Shown here piece by piece: positions 19,077 through 27,920 of a stretch of 32,248 nt of DNA (positions within the stretch are counted from its first letter, which is position 1; every line of letters starts with the position of its first letter). Both the position numbers and the translations under genes were made by a program. Location of the stretch: NCBI GenBank assembly GCA_016183865.1, contig JACPDT010000060.1, positions 1-32,248 on the forward strand. The letters are read 5' to 3'. This DNA comes from Armatimonadota bacterium (lineage in GTDB: Bacteria; Vulcanimicrobiota; JACPDT01). The notes below the pieces were generated by a model. That model was not told where the DNA came from. It did not search any database and saw only the letters and a program-made list of their open reading frames with translations.

Positions 19077-20081
19077 GTGAACACACTTTTTCGTGGGAAG
19101 CATTTCATTACGGATCAGGAATGGACTCGTGAAGAGCTGGACACCGTTTTCGACGTGGCTTTTGACCTGAAGAAAAGGTTTGCTCTGGGGGAACCCCATC
19201 GCCTGCTCGCTGACAAGACACTCTTTATGATGTTTTTCGAGCAATCCACCAGGACCCGAAACTCCTTCGAGGCAGGGATGACGCAACTGGGCGGCCACGC
19301 CCATGACCTGACTCCCGACAAGATGCAGATTTCCCACGGGGAGACCGCCCTGGACACGGCAAAGGTTCTGAGTCGGTATGGTCACGGGATATCCATTCGG
19401 AACTGTTTTTTTGAGATCGGGAATGCCTATATTCGAGAGATCGCAAGACATGCCTCCGTTCCGATCTTTAACATGCAATGCGACATCTACCATCCCTGCC
19501 AGGCCATGGGGGATCTCATGACGATCTTCGAGAAGTTCGGCCGCAATCTCAGAGGCAAGAAATTCGTCATGTCCTGGGCCTATGCTCCCAGCTACACCAA
19601 GCCCATGTCGGTGCCCCAGTCTCTGGTCCTCCTCATGACCCGTTTCGGCATGGATGTGACCCTGGCTCACCCCAAGGAGTTCTACCTGATGCCTTCCATA
19701 CTGGAAGAAACAAAGGAAAATGCCCGTAAGGCCGGGGTCAAGTTCGAAGTCGTCCACGACATGGACGTCGCCTTCGAGGGGGCTCACGTCCTGTACCCGA
19801 AGAGCTGGGGATGTCTGCAATACCTCAAGGATCAGAACATCACGGACAAGGAGCAGTCCATGGCCATCTCAAAGAAATACACAGATTGGATCTGTGACTC
19901 AAGAAGGATGGGCCTTACCGCCAGGGACTCGATATATATGCACTGTCTCCCTGCGGACAGGGGGAATGAAGTAACGGATGAAGTCATTGATGGACCTCAT
20001 TCCATCGTATTTGATGAAGCTGAAAACCGCCTCCATGTGCAGAAAGCCCTCATGGCTCTCTCTATGGGAGGAAGACCGTAG
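19077..20081 (+). CDS. ygeW: YgeW-like (knotted) carbamoyltransferase / ornithine carbamoyltransferase family
   Basis: STRTRNSFEAG carbamoyl-P motif; FVMSWAYAPSYTKPMSVPQSLVLLMTRFGMDVTLAHP matches the YgeW signature region; HCLPADRG. Confidence 0.82.
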   Translation: MNTLFRGKHFITDQEWTREELDTVFDVAFDLKKRFALGEPHRLLADKTLFMMFFEQSTRTRNSFEAGMTQLGGHAHDLTPDKMQISHGETALDTAKVLSRYGHGISIRNCFFEIGNAYIREIARHASVPIFNMQCDIYHPCQAMGDLMTIFEKFGRNLRGKKFVMSWAYAPSYTKPMSVPQSLVLLMTRFGMDVTLAHPKEFYLMPSILEETKENARKAGVKFEVVHDMDVAFEGAHVLYPKSWGCLQYLKDQNITDKEQSMAISKKYTDWICDSRRMGLTARDSIYMHCLPADRGNEVTDEVIDGPHSIVFDEAENRLHVQKALMALSMGGRP

Positions 20082-20096
20082 GAGCGCAGGAGACAC

Positions 20097-21032
20097 GTGA
20101 TAGCAGTCGTAGCCATTGGCGGAAATTCAATCACAAAGGCGAATCAGCGTGGCGAGATCCGGGAGCAGTTTCAGAACGTGGAAGAAACCTCTCAGCATCT
20201 CATCACGCTCCTTGATCAAGGTTACAATCTGGTCGTGACCCACGGGAACGGCCCCCAGGTCGGGAACGTGCTCCTTCGCGTGGAGCTGGCCCTTCCTCAT
20301 GTTTATCCCCTTCCACTGGACACATGCGTCTCCGACACCCAGGGCGGAATGGGGTACATGATCCAGCAGGTTCTTGGCAATGTTCTGCGAAAGAGGGGAA
20401 TCGTCCGTCCGGTAGTCACCGTGTTGACTCAGGTCGTGGTAGATCCCGATGACCCTGCTTTCCACCGGCCCACCAAGCCGATAGGACCCTTCTACTCCAG
20501 GGAGAAGGCGGAGGAGTATCAGAAGAAAAAGGGATGGAACCTGATAGAGGATGCGGGGAGGGGATATCGAAGAGTGGTTCCCTCTCCTGTACCCATGGAC
20601 ATAGTGGAAAGGGATGCCATAGAGGTCCTTTTGAAATCGGGCTTTATCGTCGTCGCCGTGGGGGGCGGAGGAATTCCCGTTGTATCCAATGGACGCGGAA
20701 CGTTTCGGGGAGTGGAGGCGGTGATTGACAAGGATCTGGCTTCAAGTCTGCTGGCAACCTCCATCAATGCCGATCTGTTCCTGATTTCCACGGACGCGGA
20801 GCAGGTCTGCCTGAATTACAGGAAGCCCGAAGAAAAGAGGCTGAACAGGATGACCGTCGCCGAAGCGCGAACTTACCTTGCAGAAGGTCAGTTTCCGCCC
20901 GGGAGCATGGGGCCGAAAATTCGGGCTGCAGTAGAATTCTTGGAAAAAGGAGGGCGCGAGGTTCTCATTACCACCCCGGAAGCCATCGGAAGGGCCCTTG
21001 CGGGTGAGACCGGAACCAGGATAGTCCCCTGA
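20097..21032 (+). CDS. arcC: Carbamate kinase
   Basis: AIGGNSI, THGNGPQVGN, VVAVGGGGIPV, GSMGPKIRAAVEFL. Confidence 0.93.
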   Translation: MIAVVAIGGNSITKANQRGEIREQFQNVEETSQHLITLLDQGYNLVVTHGNGPQVGNVLLRVELALPHVYPLPLDTCVSDTQGGMGYMIQQVLGNVLRKRGIVRPVVTVLTQVVVDPDDPAFHRPTKPIGPFYSREKAEEYQKKKGWNLIEDAGRGYRRVVPSPVPMDIVERDAIEVLLKSGFIVVAVGGGGIPVVSNGRGTFRGVEAVIDKDLASSLLATSINADLFLISTDAEQVCLNYRKPEEKRLNRMTVAEARTYLAEGQFPPGSMGPKIRAAVEFLEKGGREVLITTPEAIGRALAGETGTRIVP

Positions 21033-21034
21033 AT

Positions 21035-22717
21035 ATGGAAAGCCTCTCAAAACTTGATCAAAAACTGATTGAGCTCGGAATCCTCACCAAAGAGGAAGTG
21101 CGGGCCGCCGATGAAAAGAAGCGAACAACAGGCGAGCCCCTGGAGCAGATTCTGCTTGAAACCAAGGCCGCCGAGGCCCCTCAGCAGCAGGCTGCCGCCG
21201 TATCTCAGGCCGACAAGCAGGCCGTCCTTGCCGCCAAAGCAAAGGAATACCGCATCGAGGCCGTTGACTTGACGGCTCGCCCTGTGGAAAAGGACCTGGT
21301 GGAAATTATTCCACAAGACATGGCCAAACGGTACAGGGTTGTCTGTATCGGAAAAAAGGACAACAAGATTACTCTGGCCATGTCCGACCCCACCGATGTC
21401 TTCGCCATGGATGACGTGAAATTCCGTCTCGGTTATGACGTGGTGCCTGTCTATGCCGTTCAGTCGGACATTGAGGCTGTCCAGAAGCAGATATACGGCG
21501 AAGTGGAGACCTGGAAGGAGATGTTTGCCGACGCTGAAGAGCTGGATTCCGTGAGTGTGGTCAAAGACGAAGAGAAAGCGGATGAAGCGGTCGTTGACGC
21601 ACCGGTCATCAGGCTTGTGAACAGCATCATCTCCGAGGCCATCGAAAAAAGAGCCAGCGATATCCACATCGAGTGCTTCGAGAAGGACTTGCTCGTCAGG
21701 TACCGGATTGACGGCGTTCTCCACGAAATCATGAGTCCTCCGAAGCCGTTGCTGCCGGCCATGATTTCCAGGATGAAGATCATGGCCAACCTGAAAATTG
21801 ATGAAAAGCGGGTCCCCCAGGACGGGCGAATCAAGATGAGTGTAAAGGAAAGGGAGATTGATCTCCGCGTATCCACTGTGCCTACTCTTTTCGGTGAATC
21901 GGTGGTCATGCGCATCCTTGACAGGGCCAATCTCAAGGTGGAGCTGACTCAGTTGGGCTTTTCGCCCAGAGACCAGGAGAAGCTGAAGCGTCTGGTTGAG
22001 AAGCCTCACGGAATCTTTCTGGTAACAGGGCCCACCGGGAGCGGAAAGAGCACCTCCCTTTACGCCACATTGAATGCCTTGAACAAGCCTGATGTCAAGA
22101 TTCTCACTGTTGAAGATCCGGTTGAGTATTACTTGCGGGGCATCGTCCAGGTGCAGACCAACCACCGTGTGGGGCTTGATTTTGCCCGGGCTCTTCGAGC
22201 CTTCTTGCGCCAGGATCCGGATATCATCATGGTAGGTGAGATCAGGGACAAGGAGACGGGGACTATTGCCGTCGAATCGGCGCTGACCGGACATTTCGTA
22301 TTATCCACTCTTCACACCAATGACACGATCGGAAGGGCCACTTGCGTGGGCATTCTGGCCCAGCGTCTGGTGCGAAGAATTTGCAAGGAGTGCAAGGAAG
22401 AAGTGAAAGAAGTGCCTGACAATCTTCTAAAGATTTTTCAGGAGAACAATATTCCCACAGACAAGCTGAGTCTGGCTCATGGGCGGGGATGTCCGGTCTG
22501 CAATGAAACGGGTTACAAAGGACGCGTGGGAATCTATGAGCTCCTGGAGATCACCGAGCAATTGCGTGCCATGATTCTGAAACAGGAATCCCCTGCCGAT
22601 ATGTGGGAGCTCGCCAAAAAGCAGGGAACGTTGACCTTGTATGAGGATGGCCTGGAGAAGGTAGCCCAGGGAGCGACCACCTATGAGGAGCTTTTCAGGG
22701 TAACATCGGGCGAGTAG
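21035..22717 (+). CDS. GspE/PilB-family ATPase (type II secretion / type IV pilus) with apparent internal in-frame deletion
   Basis: Walker A GPTGSGKST, LRAFLRQDPDIIMVGEIRDKET, CKEC...CPVCNETGYKGRVGIYELL zinc motif; the TRLxDMGxExFLxAS segment is absent after STLHTND. Confidence 0.9.
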   Translation: MESLSKLDQKLIELGILTKEEVRAADEKKRTTGEPLEQILLETKAAEAPQQQAAAVSQADKQAVLAAKAKEYRIEAVDLTARPVEKDLVEIIPQDMAKRYRVVCIGKKDNKITLAMSDPTDVFAMDDVKFRLGYDVVPVYAVQSDIEAVQKQIYGEVETWKEMFADAEELDSVSVVKDEEKADEAVVDAPVIRLVNSIISEAIEKRASDIHIECFEKDLLVRYRIDGVLHEIMSPPKPLLPAMISRMKIMANLKIDEKRVPQDGRIKMSVKEREIDLRVSTVPTLFGESVVMRILDRANLKVELTQLGFSPRDQEKLKRLVEKPHGIFLVTGPTGSGKSTSLYATLNALNKPDVKILTVEDPVEYYLRGIVQVQTNHRVGLDFARALRAFLRQDPDIIMVGEIRDKETGTIAVESALTGHFVLSTLHTNDTIGRATCVGILAQRLVRRICKECKEEVKEVPDNLLKIFQENNIPTDKLSLAHGRGCPVCNETGYKGRVGIYELLEITEQLRAMILKQESPADMWELAKKQGTLTLYEDGLEKVAQGATTYEELFRVTSGE

Positions 22718-22727
22718 GAGCGGAAAC

Positions 22728-23843
22728 ATGGTAGAAGATCAAGACTTTCAAAGAAAAATGAATACATTGCTCCTCCTCCATGATGTGGGCAAGGAGCTCA
22801 ATGCCGTCAAGGACCTGGATCAGCTTCTGGACAAGATCATGCGGATTACCAGGGAAGTTTGCGATTCGGAGGGAAGCTCCATCATCCTTCTGGATGAGGC
22901 CGCCAATGAGCTGTACTTCAAGGTTGCCGTAGGGGAGAAAGGGGACATTCTTCAGAAAATTCGACTTCCTGTGAGTGAGCAGAGCGTGGCGGGATGGGTC
23001 GTCATGCACCGTCAACCGGCAGTAATCAACGATGTGGCCAATGACAAACGCCATTCCAAGCTCGCAGATCAGAAGGCGGGATTCACAACGAAAACGCTCC
23101 TGGCTGTGCCTGTTTGCTTCGGGGACCGCATCATGGGCGTGGTGGAGGCCGTAAACAAGTGCAACAACGGCCACTTTGACGCAGAGGATCTTCAGTATCT
23201 GTGGATCATGGCTAATCAGGCCGCCGTGGCCTTGAATAATGCCAACCTTGTCACCGATCTCCACAACTTCTTCATCCATACAGTGGAGATCCTGGTGACG
23301 GCCATGGAGGCCCTGCAGCCCTCGACCAAGGGACATATTCACAGAGTCGTCCGCCTTTCCGCCGCAATGGGGCGAGAGCTGGAGCTCGCGGGCAAGGATT
23401 ATGAGAACTTGTGGTATGGCGCCTATTTTCACGATATCGGTAAACTGAAGCTGGATTATTCCTCTTTTCACATGAACGACAAGATGCACCCTGTTTTGGG
23501 TTATGAGATGTTGAAGCAGATCACGATTCTCCACCCCATTCTTCCCATTGTTCGCCACCATCACGAACGATATGACGGCACAGGATTTCCGGATGGGCTC
23601 AAAGGCGCCGAGATCCCCCTTGGCGCTCGCATTGTGGCCATAGCCGAGGAATATGACGAGCACTCCACAGGGCTCAACAGCAGGGCCGCCTGGGAAACAT
23701 TTCATGACGAATTCTTCAACAGCTTCGGCACGAGATTTGACCCGGAATTGCTCAATGCCTTCGGCAGAGCCATGAAATCCCTTGGCCTCGACTCTTATTC
23801 GCTCCTGGCGGCGGTATCGGGGTCTGTGGGATATGGAGTGTAA
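22728..23843 (+). CDS. GAF domain HD-GYP-like phosphodiesterase
   Basis: GAF region (SSIILLDEAANELYFKVAVGEKGD), HDIGKLKLDYSS, HHHERYDGTGFPDGLKG. Confidence 0.83.
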   Translation: MVEDQDFQRKMNTLLLLHDVGKELNAVKDLDQLLDKIMRITREVCDSEGSSIILLDEAANELYFKVAVGEKGDILQKIRLPVSEQSVAGWVVMHRQPAVINDVANDKRHSKLADQKAGFTTKTLLAVPVCFGDRIMGVVEAVNKCNNGHFDAEDLQYLWIMANQAAVALNNANLVTDLHNFFIHTVEILVTAMEALQPSTKGHIHRVVRLSAAMGRELELAGKDYENLWYGAYFHDIGKLKLDYSSFHMNDKMHPVLGYEMLKQITILHPILPIVRHHHERYDGTGFPDGLKGAEIPLGARIVAIAEEYDEHSTGLNSRAAWETFHDEFFNSFGTRFDPELLNAFGRAMKSLGLDSYSLLAAVSGSVGYGV

Positions 23844-23847
23844 GAGA

Positions 23848-23878
23848 ATGCAAAGTGCAAAGTGAAAAATGCAAAGTG
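23848..23878. repeat. Short repeat of (AT)GCAAAGTG, three copies, containing the hemN start codon
   Basis: atgcaaagtgcaaagtgaaaaatgcaaagtg; ATG at 23869 lies within the last copy. Confidence 0.8.
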
Positions 23879-25263
23879 AGAAAGGCGCTTCCGTTACCGC
23901 TGAGCTGCTGAAGAAATACGACCGCCCCGGTCCTCGCTATACCAGCTATCCCACTGCCGTTGAATTTACCGAGTCCTTCACGGGGGAAACCTATCGTCAG
24001 AAACTCCTGGAAGCAGGCAAGAGAAGGGAAGACCCTCTTTCCCTGTATGTTCATCTCCCCTTCTGCCGCGACCGCTGCACCTTTTGCGGCTGCAATGTCA
24101 TCATTTCTCCTCATCACGAAGTGTCGGAGAAGTACCTGGACTATCTGGCTCGGGAGATTGCTCTCGCGGCCGAACACATGCCCCATCGCCGCCGCGTCAG
24201 CCAGATGCACTGGGGTGGAGGAACACCCACCTATCAAACCTCAGGGGAGATCAAGTCCTTGTTTGAGAAGATCACGAGCCATTTCGAGCTTCTGCCTGAC
24301 GGGGAAGTCGGCATCGAGGTGGACCCTCGTGTAACGACGAATGAGCAGATTGACACTCTTGTGGGCCTGGGTTTCAACCGTCTTTCATTGGGTGTTCAGG
24401 ACTTCAACCTGGAAGTTCAGCAGGCGGTGAATCGGATTCAGAGCGAATCCCTCACTCATGAGCTTGTTGAGTACAGCCGCTCTGCGGGCTTCTCGTCCGT
24501 GAACATTGATCTGATTTATGGGCTCCCATTTCAAACTCCCGAGAGCTTTTCCGATACATTGGACAGCATCATCTCCCTTCGTCCCGATCGCGTGGCTGTA
24601 TATAATTTTGCCCATGTCCCGTGGATCAAGGGAAATCAGAAAAGAATTGACCCCAGGACACTGCCCTCTCCGGAGGTCAAGTTCGCCCTCCTGGCCGGGA
24701 CGATGGAGCACTTCACTCAGGCAGGGTATGTGCAAATCGGGATGGATCATTTCAGTCTCCCCGCTGACGAGCTGGCCCGGGCTCAAGCGAAGCGCACACT
24801 GGGACGGAATTTCATGGGATATACCGTGAAGGCTGCACCCGACATGCTGGGTTTCGGCGTAAGCGCGATCGGAGATGTGGAAGACTCTTTTGCGCAGAAT
24901 GTGAAGAAGCTTTCTCTCTACTACAACGCCATCGAGTCAGGTCGTTTCCCTATCGAGCGAGGCTACGAGCTGGATGGGGATGACAAGCTCCGCCGCCATG
25001 TGATCAATAATCTAATGTGCAATTTTTACCTGGATGTGGCGGAAACAGAGGCAAAGTTTCAGATTAGGTTCAAGGAGTACTTCGGAAGCGAGCTTCTTGA
25101 GCTGGCCTCCCACGAGGCCAATGGATTTGTTCGTGTCGCCCCTGACTCCATACGGGTTACCCCCAGCGGCCGTTTTCTTGTCCGCAATCTCTGCATGGTC
25201 TTCGACCGCTATATGAAGCAGAAGCGACAGACGGACAAACCGGTGTTTTCGAGAACGGTTTGA
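23869..25263 (+). CDS. hemN: Oxygen-independent coproporphyrinogen III oxidase
   Basis: KYDRPGPRYTSYPTA, YVHLPFCRDRCTFCGCNV radical SAM motif, HWGGGTPTY, DELARAQAKRTLGRNFMGYT. Confidence 0.95.
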   Translation: MQSEKGASVTAELLKKYDRPGPRYTSYPTAVEFTESFTGETYRQKLLEAGKRREDPLSLYVHLPFCRDRCTFCGCNVIISPHHEVSEKYLDYLAREIALAAEHMPHRRRVSQMHWGGGTPTYQTSGEIKSLFEKITSHFELLPDGEVGIEVDPRVTTNEQIDTLVGLGFNRLSLGVQDFNLEVQQAVNRIQSESLTHELVEYSRSAGFSSVNIDLIYGLPFQTPESFSDTLDSIISLRPDRVAVYNFAHVPWIKGNQKRIDPRTLPSPEVKFALLAGTMEHFTQAGYVQIGMDHFSLPADELARAQAKRTLGRNFMGYTVKAAPDMLGFGVSAIGDVEDSFAQNVKKLSLYYNAIESGRFPIERGYELDGDDKLRRHVINNLMCNFYLDVAETEAKFQIRFKEYFGSELLELASHEANGFVRVAPDSIRVTPSGRFLVRNLCMVFDRYMKQKRQTDKPVFSRTV

Positions 25264-26237
25264 GCGACTCCATCGGCGTTCTTCTCATGAATCTGGGGGG
25301 ACCCCCGGATCTTGCGGCGGTCCCCAAGTTCATGTATGCCCTTTTCTGCGACAGACAGATCATTCAGTTTCCGGGAGGACCTCTTCTCCAAAAACCCTTC
25401 GCCTGGCTCCTTACAAGACTGCGCACCCGAAAGGTTCAGGCTCAGTATGCCTCCATAGGCGGGGGAAGCCCCCTCCTGCGGTGGACCTCCATTCAGGCGC
25501 GACTGCTGGAGGAAAGGCTGAATGGGGAAGGGGGATCAGGGGTCGGGGATCAGGGGTCGGGGATCAGGGCGCTTGAGCGCAGATTCAAGGTGGGTATAGC
25601 CATGCGATACCATCATCCCAGAGCTTCGGAAGTGACCCTTTATCCGCAGTACTCCACAGCCACTACGGGCTCCAGCATCCGGGACCTCGATCGAGCTTCG
25701 CTGGGCCCGGCAAAGGATTTCCAAATTACCTACATTGATCGCTACCACAACCATCCCCTCTACCTGGATGCGTTGGCGGCCAGGGTGAAGGAAGGCTTGG
25801 CCGCAATGGCGGATGAATTCAGGGACGAGACGGTTCTTCTCTTCAGCGCCCACGGACTACCGAAGCGTCTGATCGAGAAGGGAGACCCTTACGTGGATCA
25901 GGTCAAATCCACAATGGAAGGGGTTCTCTCTCGACTGCACCGTCCTTATGAGCACTGTCTGGGCTTTCAAAGCAGAGTGGGGCCCATCGAATGGATCGGG
26001 CCGGAAACCTCGGATCTCATAAGGAAGCTGGCAGAATCGGGGAAAAGAGCCGTCCTCGCGGTCCCTGTCGCTTTTGTTTCGGATCACATAGAGACATTGC
26101 ATGAGATTGATCAGGTATACAGCAAACTGGCGCGAGACGCAGGGATCTCCTGTTTTCGTCGGAGCCCCTCCATCAACGATTCGAGGTTGTTTGCTGACGC
26201 GCTGGCGGATCTCGTCAAGGCTCATTTGACCACATAG
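25260..26237 (+). CDS. hemH: Ferrochelatase (with in-frame repeat insertion and an apparent ~15-aa loss)
   Basis: GVLLMNLGGPP, LYPQYSTATTGSS, LFSAHGLPKRLIEKGDPYVDQV, FVSDHIETLHEID; TTG start overlapping hemN stop. Confidence 0.92.
   Translation: MSDSIGVLLMNLGGPPDLAAVPKFMYALFCDRQIIQFPGGPLLQKPFAWLLTRLRTRKVQAQYASIGGGSPLLRWTSIQARLLEERLNGEGGSGVGDQGSGIRALERRFKVGIAMRYHHPRASEVTLYPQYSTATTGSSIRDLDRASLGPAKDFQITYIDRYHNHPLYLDALAARVKEGLAAMADEFRDETVLLFSAHGLPKRLIEKGDPYVDQVKSTMEGVLSRLHRPYEHCLGFQSRVGPIEWIGPETSDLIRKLAESGKRAVLAVPVAFVSDHIETLHEIDQVYSKLARDAGISCFRRSPSINDSRLFADALADLVKAHLTT
25531..25569. repeat. 14-nt tandem repeat GGGGATCAGGGGTC (about 2.8 copies) inside hemH
   Basis: 25531-25544, 25545-25558, partial 25559-25569; encodes GSGVGDQGSGI. 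Confidence 0.9.
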
Positions 26238-26293
26238 GAATTTCCCATCACCTTTCTTGACCCACAAGTAGTCCACGTGGGCGTAACTACTCT

Positions 26294-26328
26294 GGCTGTT
26301 AGTCTTTCCCCCATGCAGACTAACAGCC
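26294..26328 (+). terminator. Perfect 12-bp hairpin between hemH and hemG (terminator/attenuator candidate)
   Basis: GGCTGTTAGTCT - 11-nt loop - AGACTAACAGCC, followed by weak TGTTTGC. Confidence 0.5.
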
Positions 26329-26435
26329 TGTTTGCTTATCAGGAAAATTTCTCCGTGACACGGACAAGAATTCTATGGGACAACGGCGAATTTCACCTGG
26401 GAAAGGGAATACTAATTTGACCGGATGAGGGTGTC

Positions 26436-27920
26436 ATGCAGCAGGTAGTGATCGTAGGAGGCGGCATAAGCGGACTGGCCACAGCCCGATATCTCACCGA
26501 CTTGGCAGGGGAGGCCGGTCTCAAGACAACCGGGCCGAGCCTGGATCTGAGAATAACCCTTCTTGAAGCCGAGGACCGGCTCGGAGGAAACATTCGGACC
26601 GACCGCTTCGGAGACTACCTTGTTGAGCAGGGTCCGGACGGTTTCCTGGACAACCAGCCAAAGACCCTTGAGCTTGCCCGGCGTGTGGGCCTTTCTGATC
26701 GTATTCTTCCGGCATCGGACGCCATGAGTCGCCGCTTCATCCTCAGAAACGGGAAGCTCCGGGAGGTTCCCGGCAAACCTCAGGCATTTCTCACGTCCCG
26801 AATTCTTTCCCTGTCCGGAAAGCTTCGCGTCCTATGTGAACCCTTCAGTCGGTCCTCCAGGGAGGATGACCAGACCGTATACGCTTTTGCACGACGGCAC
26901 ATAGGGGAAGAGGCAGCCCGAATTCTGGTGGATGCCATGGTAAGCGGAATCTTTGCGGGGGATATCGAGAAACTGAGCCTTAAGAGCGCTTTTCCAACCA
27001 TGCATGATATGGAATCAGCCCATGGCACCCTTACCCGGGCCATGTTTGCCAAAATGAGGGAAGCCCGAATGTCAGGGAAAAAGACTGGAAGCCCCATGGG
27101 ACCCGGGGGTCGGCTCACCAGTTTCACGGGAGGAATGGAGGAGCTCATCTCGGCTCTTGCAGGAAGCCTTCCTGAGGAGACAATCTGGAAGGCCCACCCC
27201 GTTACCGCGGTTTCCGTAGAGGATGCCGAAGGGCAAAGCATGTGGCGCATCTCGGTGGAAACCCGCCGCGTAACGCCCCACATTCTGGCGGATGCCGTCA
27301 TTCTGGCTCTCCCCGCCAGGCGTAGTGCGGAAATTGTGAAGAAAACGGATGAAAATCTGGCCAGGATTCTGTCCGAGATCCCTTATGCTCCCCTGGTAGT
27401 CCTTGCCACGGCCTATCATTCCAGGGACATCCCTTTCCCGCCGGATGGTTTCGGCTTCCTGGCCCCGAGGAACCAGGGTCTCCGCATCCTGGGATCCCTC
27501 TGGACAAGCTCCATCTATGGGGAGTCCCGGGCTCCAGGTGGGCAGGCATTGCTTCGCAATATGCTGGGAGGCGCCCACGATCCGGATGTCCTGAAACTGG
27601 ATGACCAGGAGCTTTCAAAACTGGTGAAAGAGGATTTGCGGCAGGCCATGGGAATCACCGCCGACCCTGTTCAAACCTGGATCTATCGGCACGACCTCGG
27701 CATTCCCCAGTATAATGCGGGTCATTCCAGGCGTCTGGAAGAGTTGGAGAAGATTGCAGAGCACCGCCCGGGGCTCTTTATGACAGGGAATTCCTTCCGT
27801 GGAATCGGTGTGAATCAATGTATTGTGGATGCGGAGACTACTGCCCTGAAGGTGATGGCCCACCTCCAGCGGCAGGCTGACCGCAGCCTGGCCTCAACAA
27901 AGGCCAATCCGGCCCTTTGA
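26436..27920 (+). CDS. hemG: Protoporphyrinogen oxidase (FAD, HemG/HemY type)
   Basis: VVIVGGGISGLATARYL, ADAVILALPA, GPGGRLTSFTGGMEELISAL, LFMTGNSFRGIGVNQCI. Confidence 0.93.
   Translation: MQQVVIVGGGISGLATARYLTDLAGEAGLKTTGPSLDLRITLLEAEDRLGGNIRTDRFGDYLVEQGPDGFLDNQPKTLELARRVGLSDRILPASDAMSRRFILRNGKLREVPGKPQAFLTSRILSLSGKLRVLCEPFSRSSREDDQTVYAFARRHIGEEAARILVDAMVSGIFAGDIEKLSLKSAFPTMHDMESAHGTLTRAMFAKMREARMSGKKTGSPMGPGGRLTSFTGGMEELISALAGSLPEETIWKAHPVTAVSVEDAEGQSMWRISVETRRVTPHILADAVILALPARRSAEIVKKTDENLARILSEIPYAPLVVLATAYHSRDIPFPPDGFGFLAPRNQGLRILGSLWTSSIYGESRAPGGQALLRNMLGGAHDPDVLKLDDQELSKLVKEDLRQAMGITADPVQTWIYRHDLGIPQYNAGHSRRLEELEKIAEHRPGLFMTGNSFRGIGVNQCIVDAETTALKVMAHLQRQADRSLASTKANPAL

Noticed and set aside
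21047-22294. 415-aa minus-strand ORF antisense to the GspE/PilB ATPase
   Set aside because: Opposite strand encodes a clearly recognisable ATPase; the antisense translation shows no family-like motifs and is a codon-bias artefact.
7509-25569. CRISPR array interpretation of the short repeats
   Set aside because: Repeat units are too short (about 7-14 nt), directly abutting without unique spacers, and no cas genes are present.
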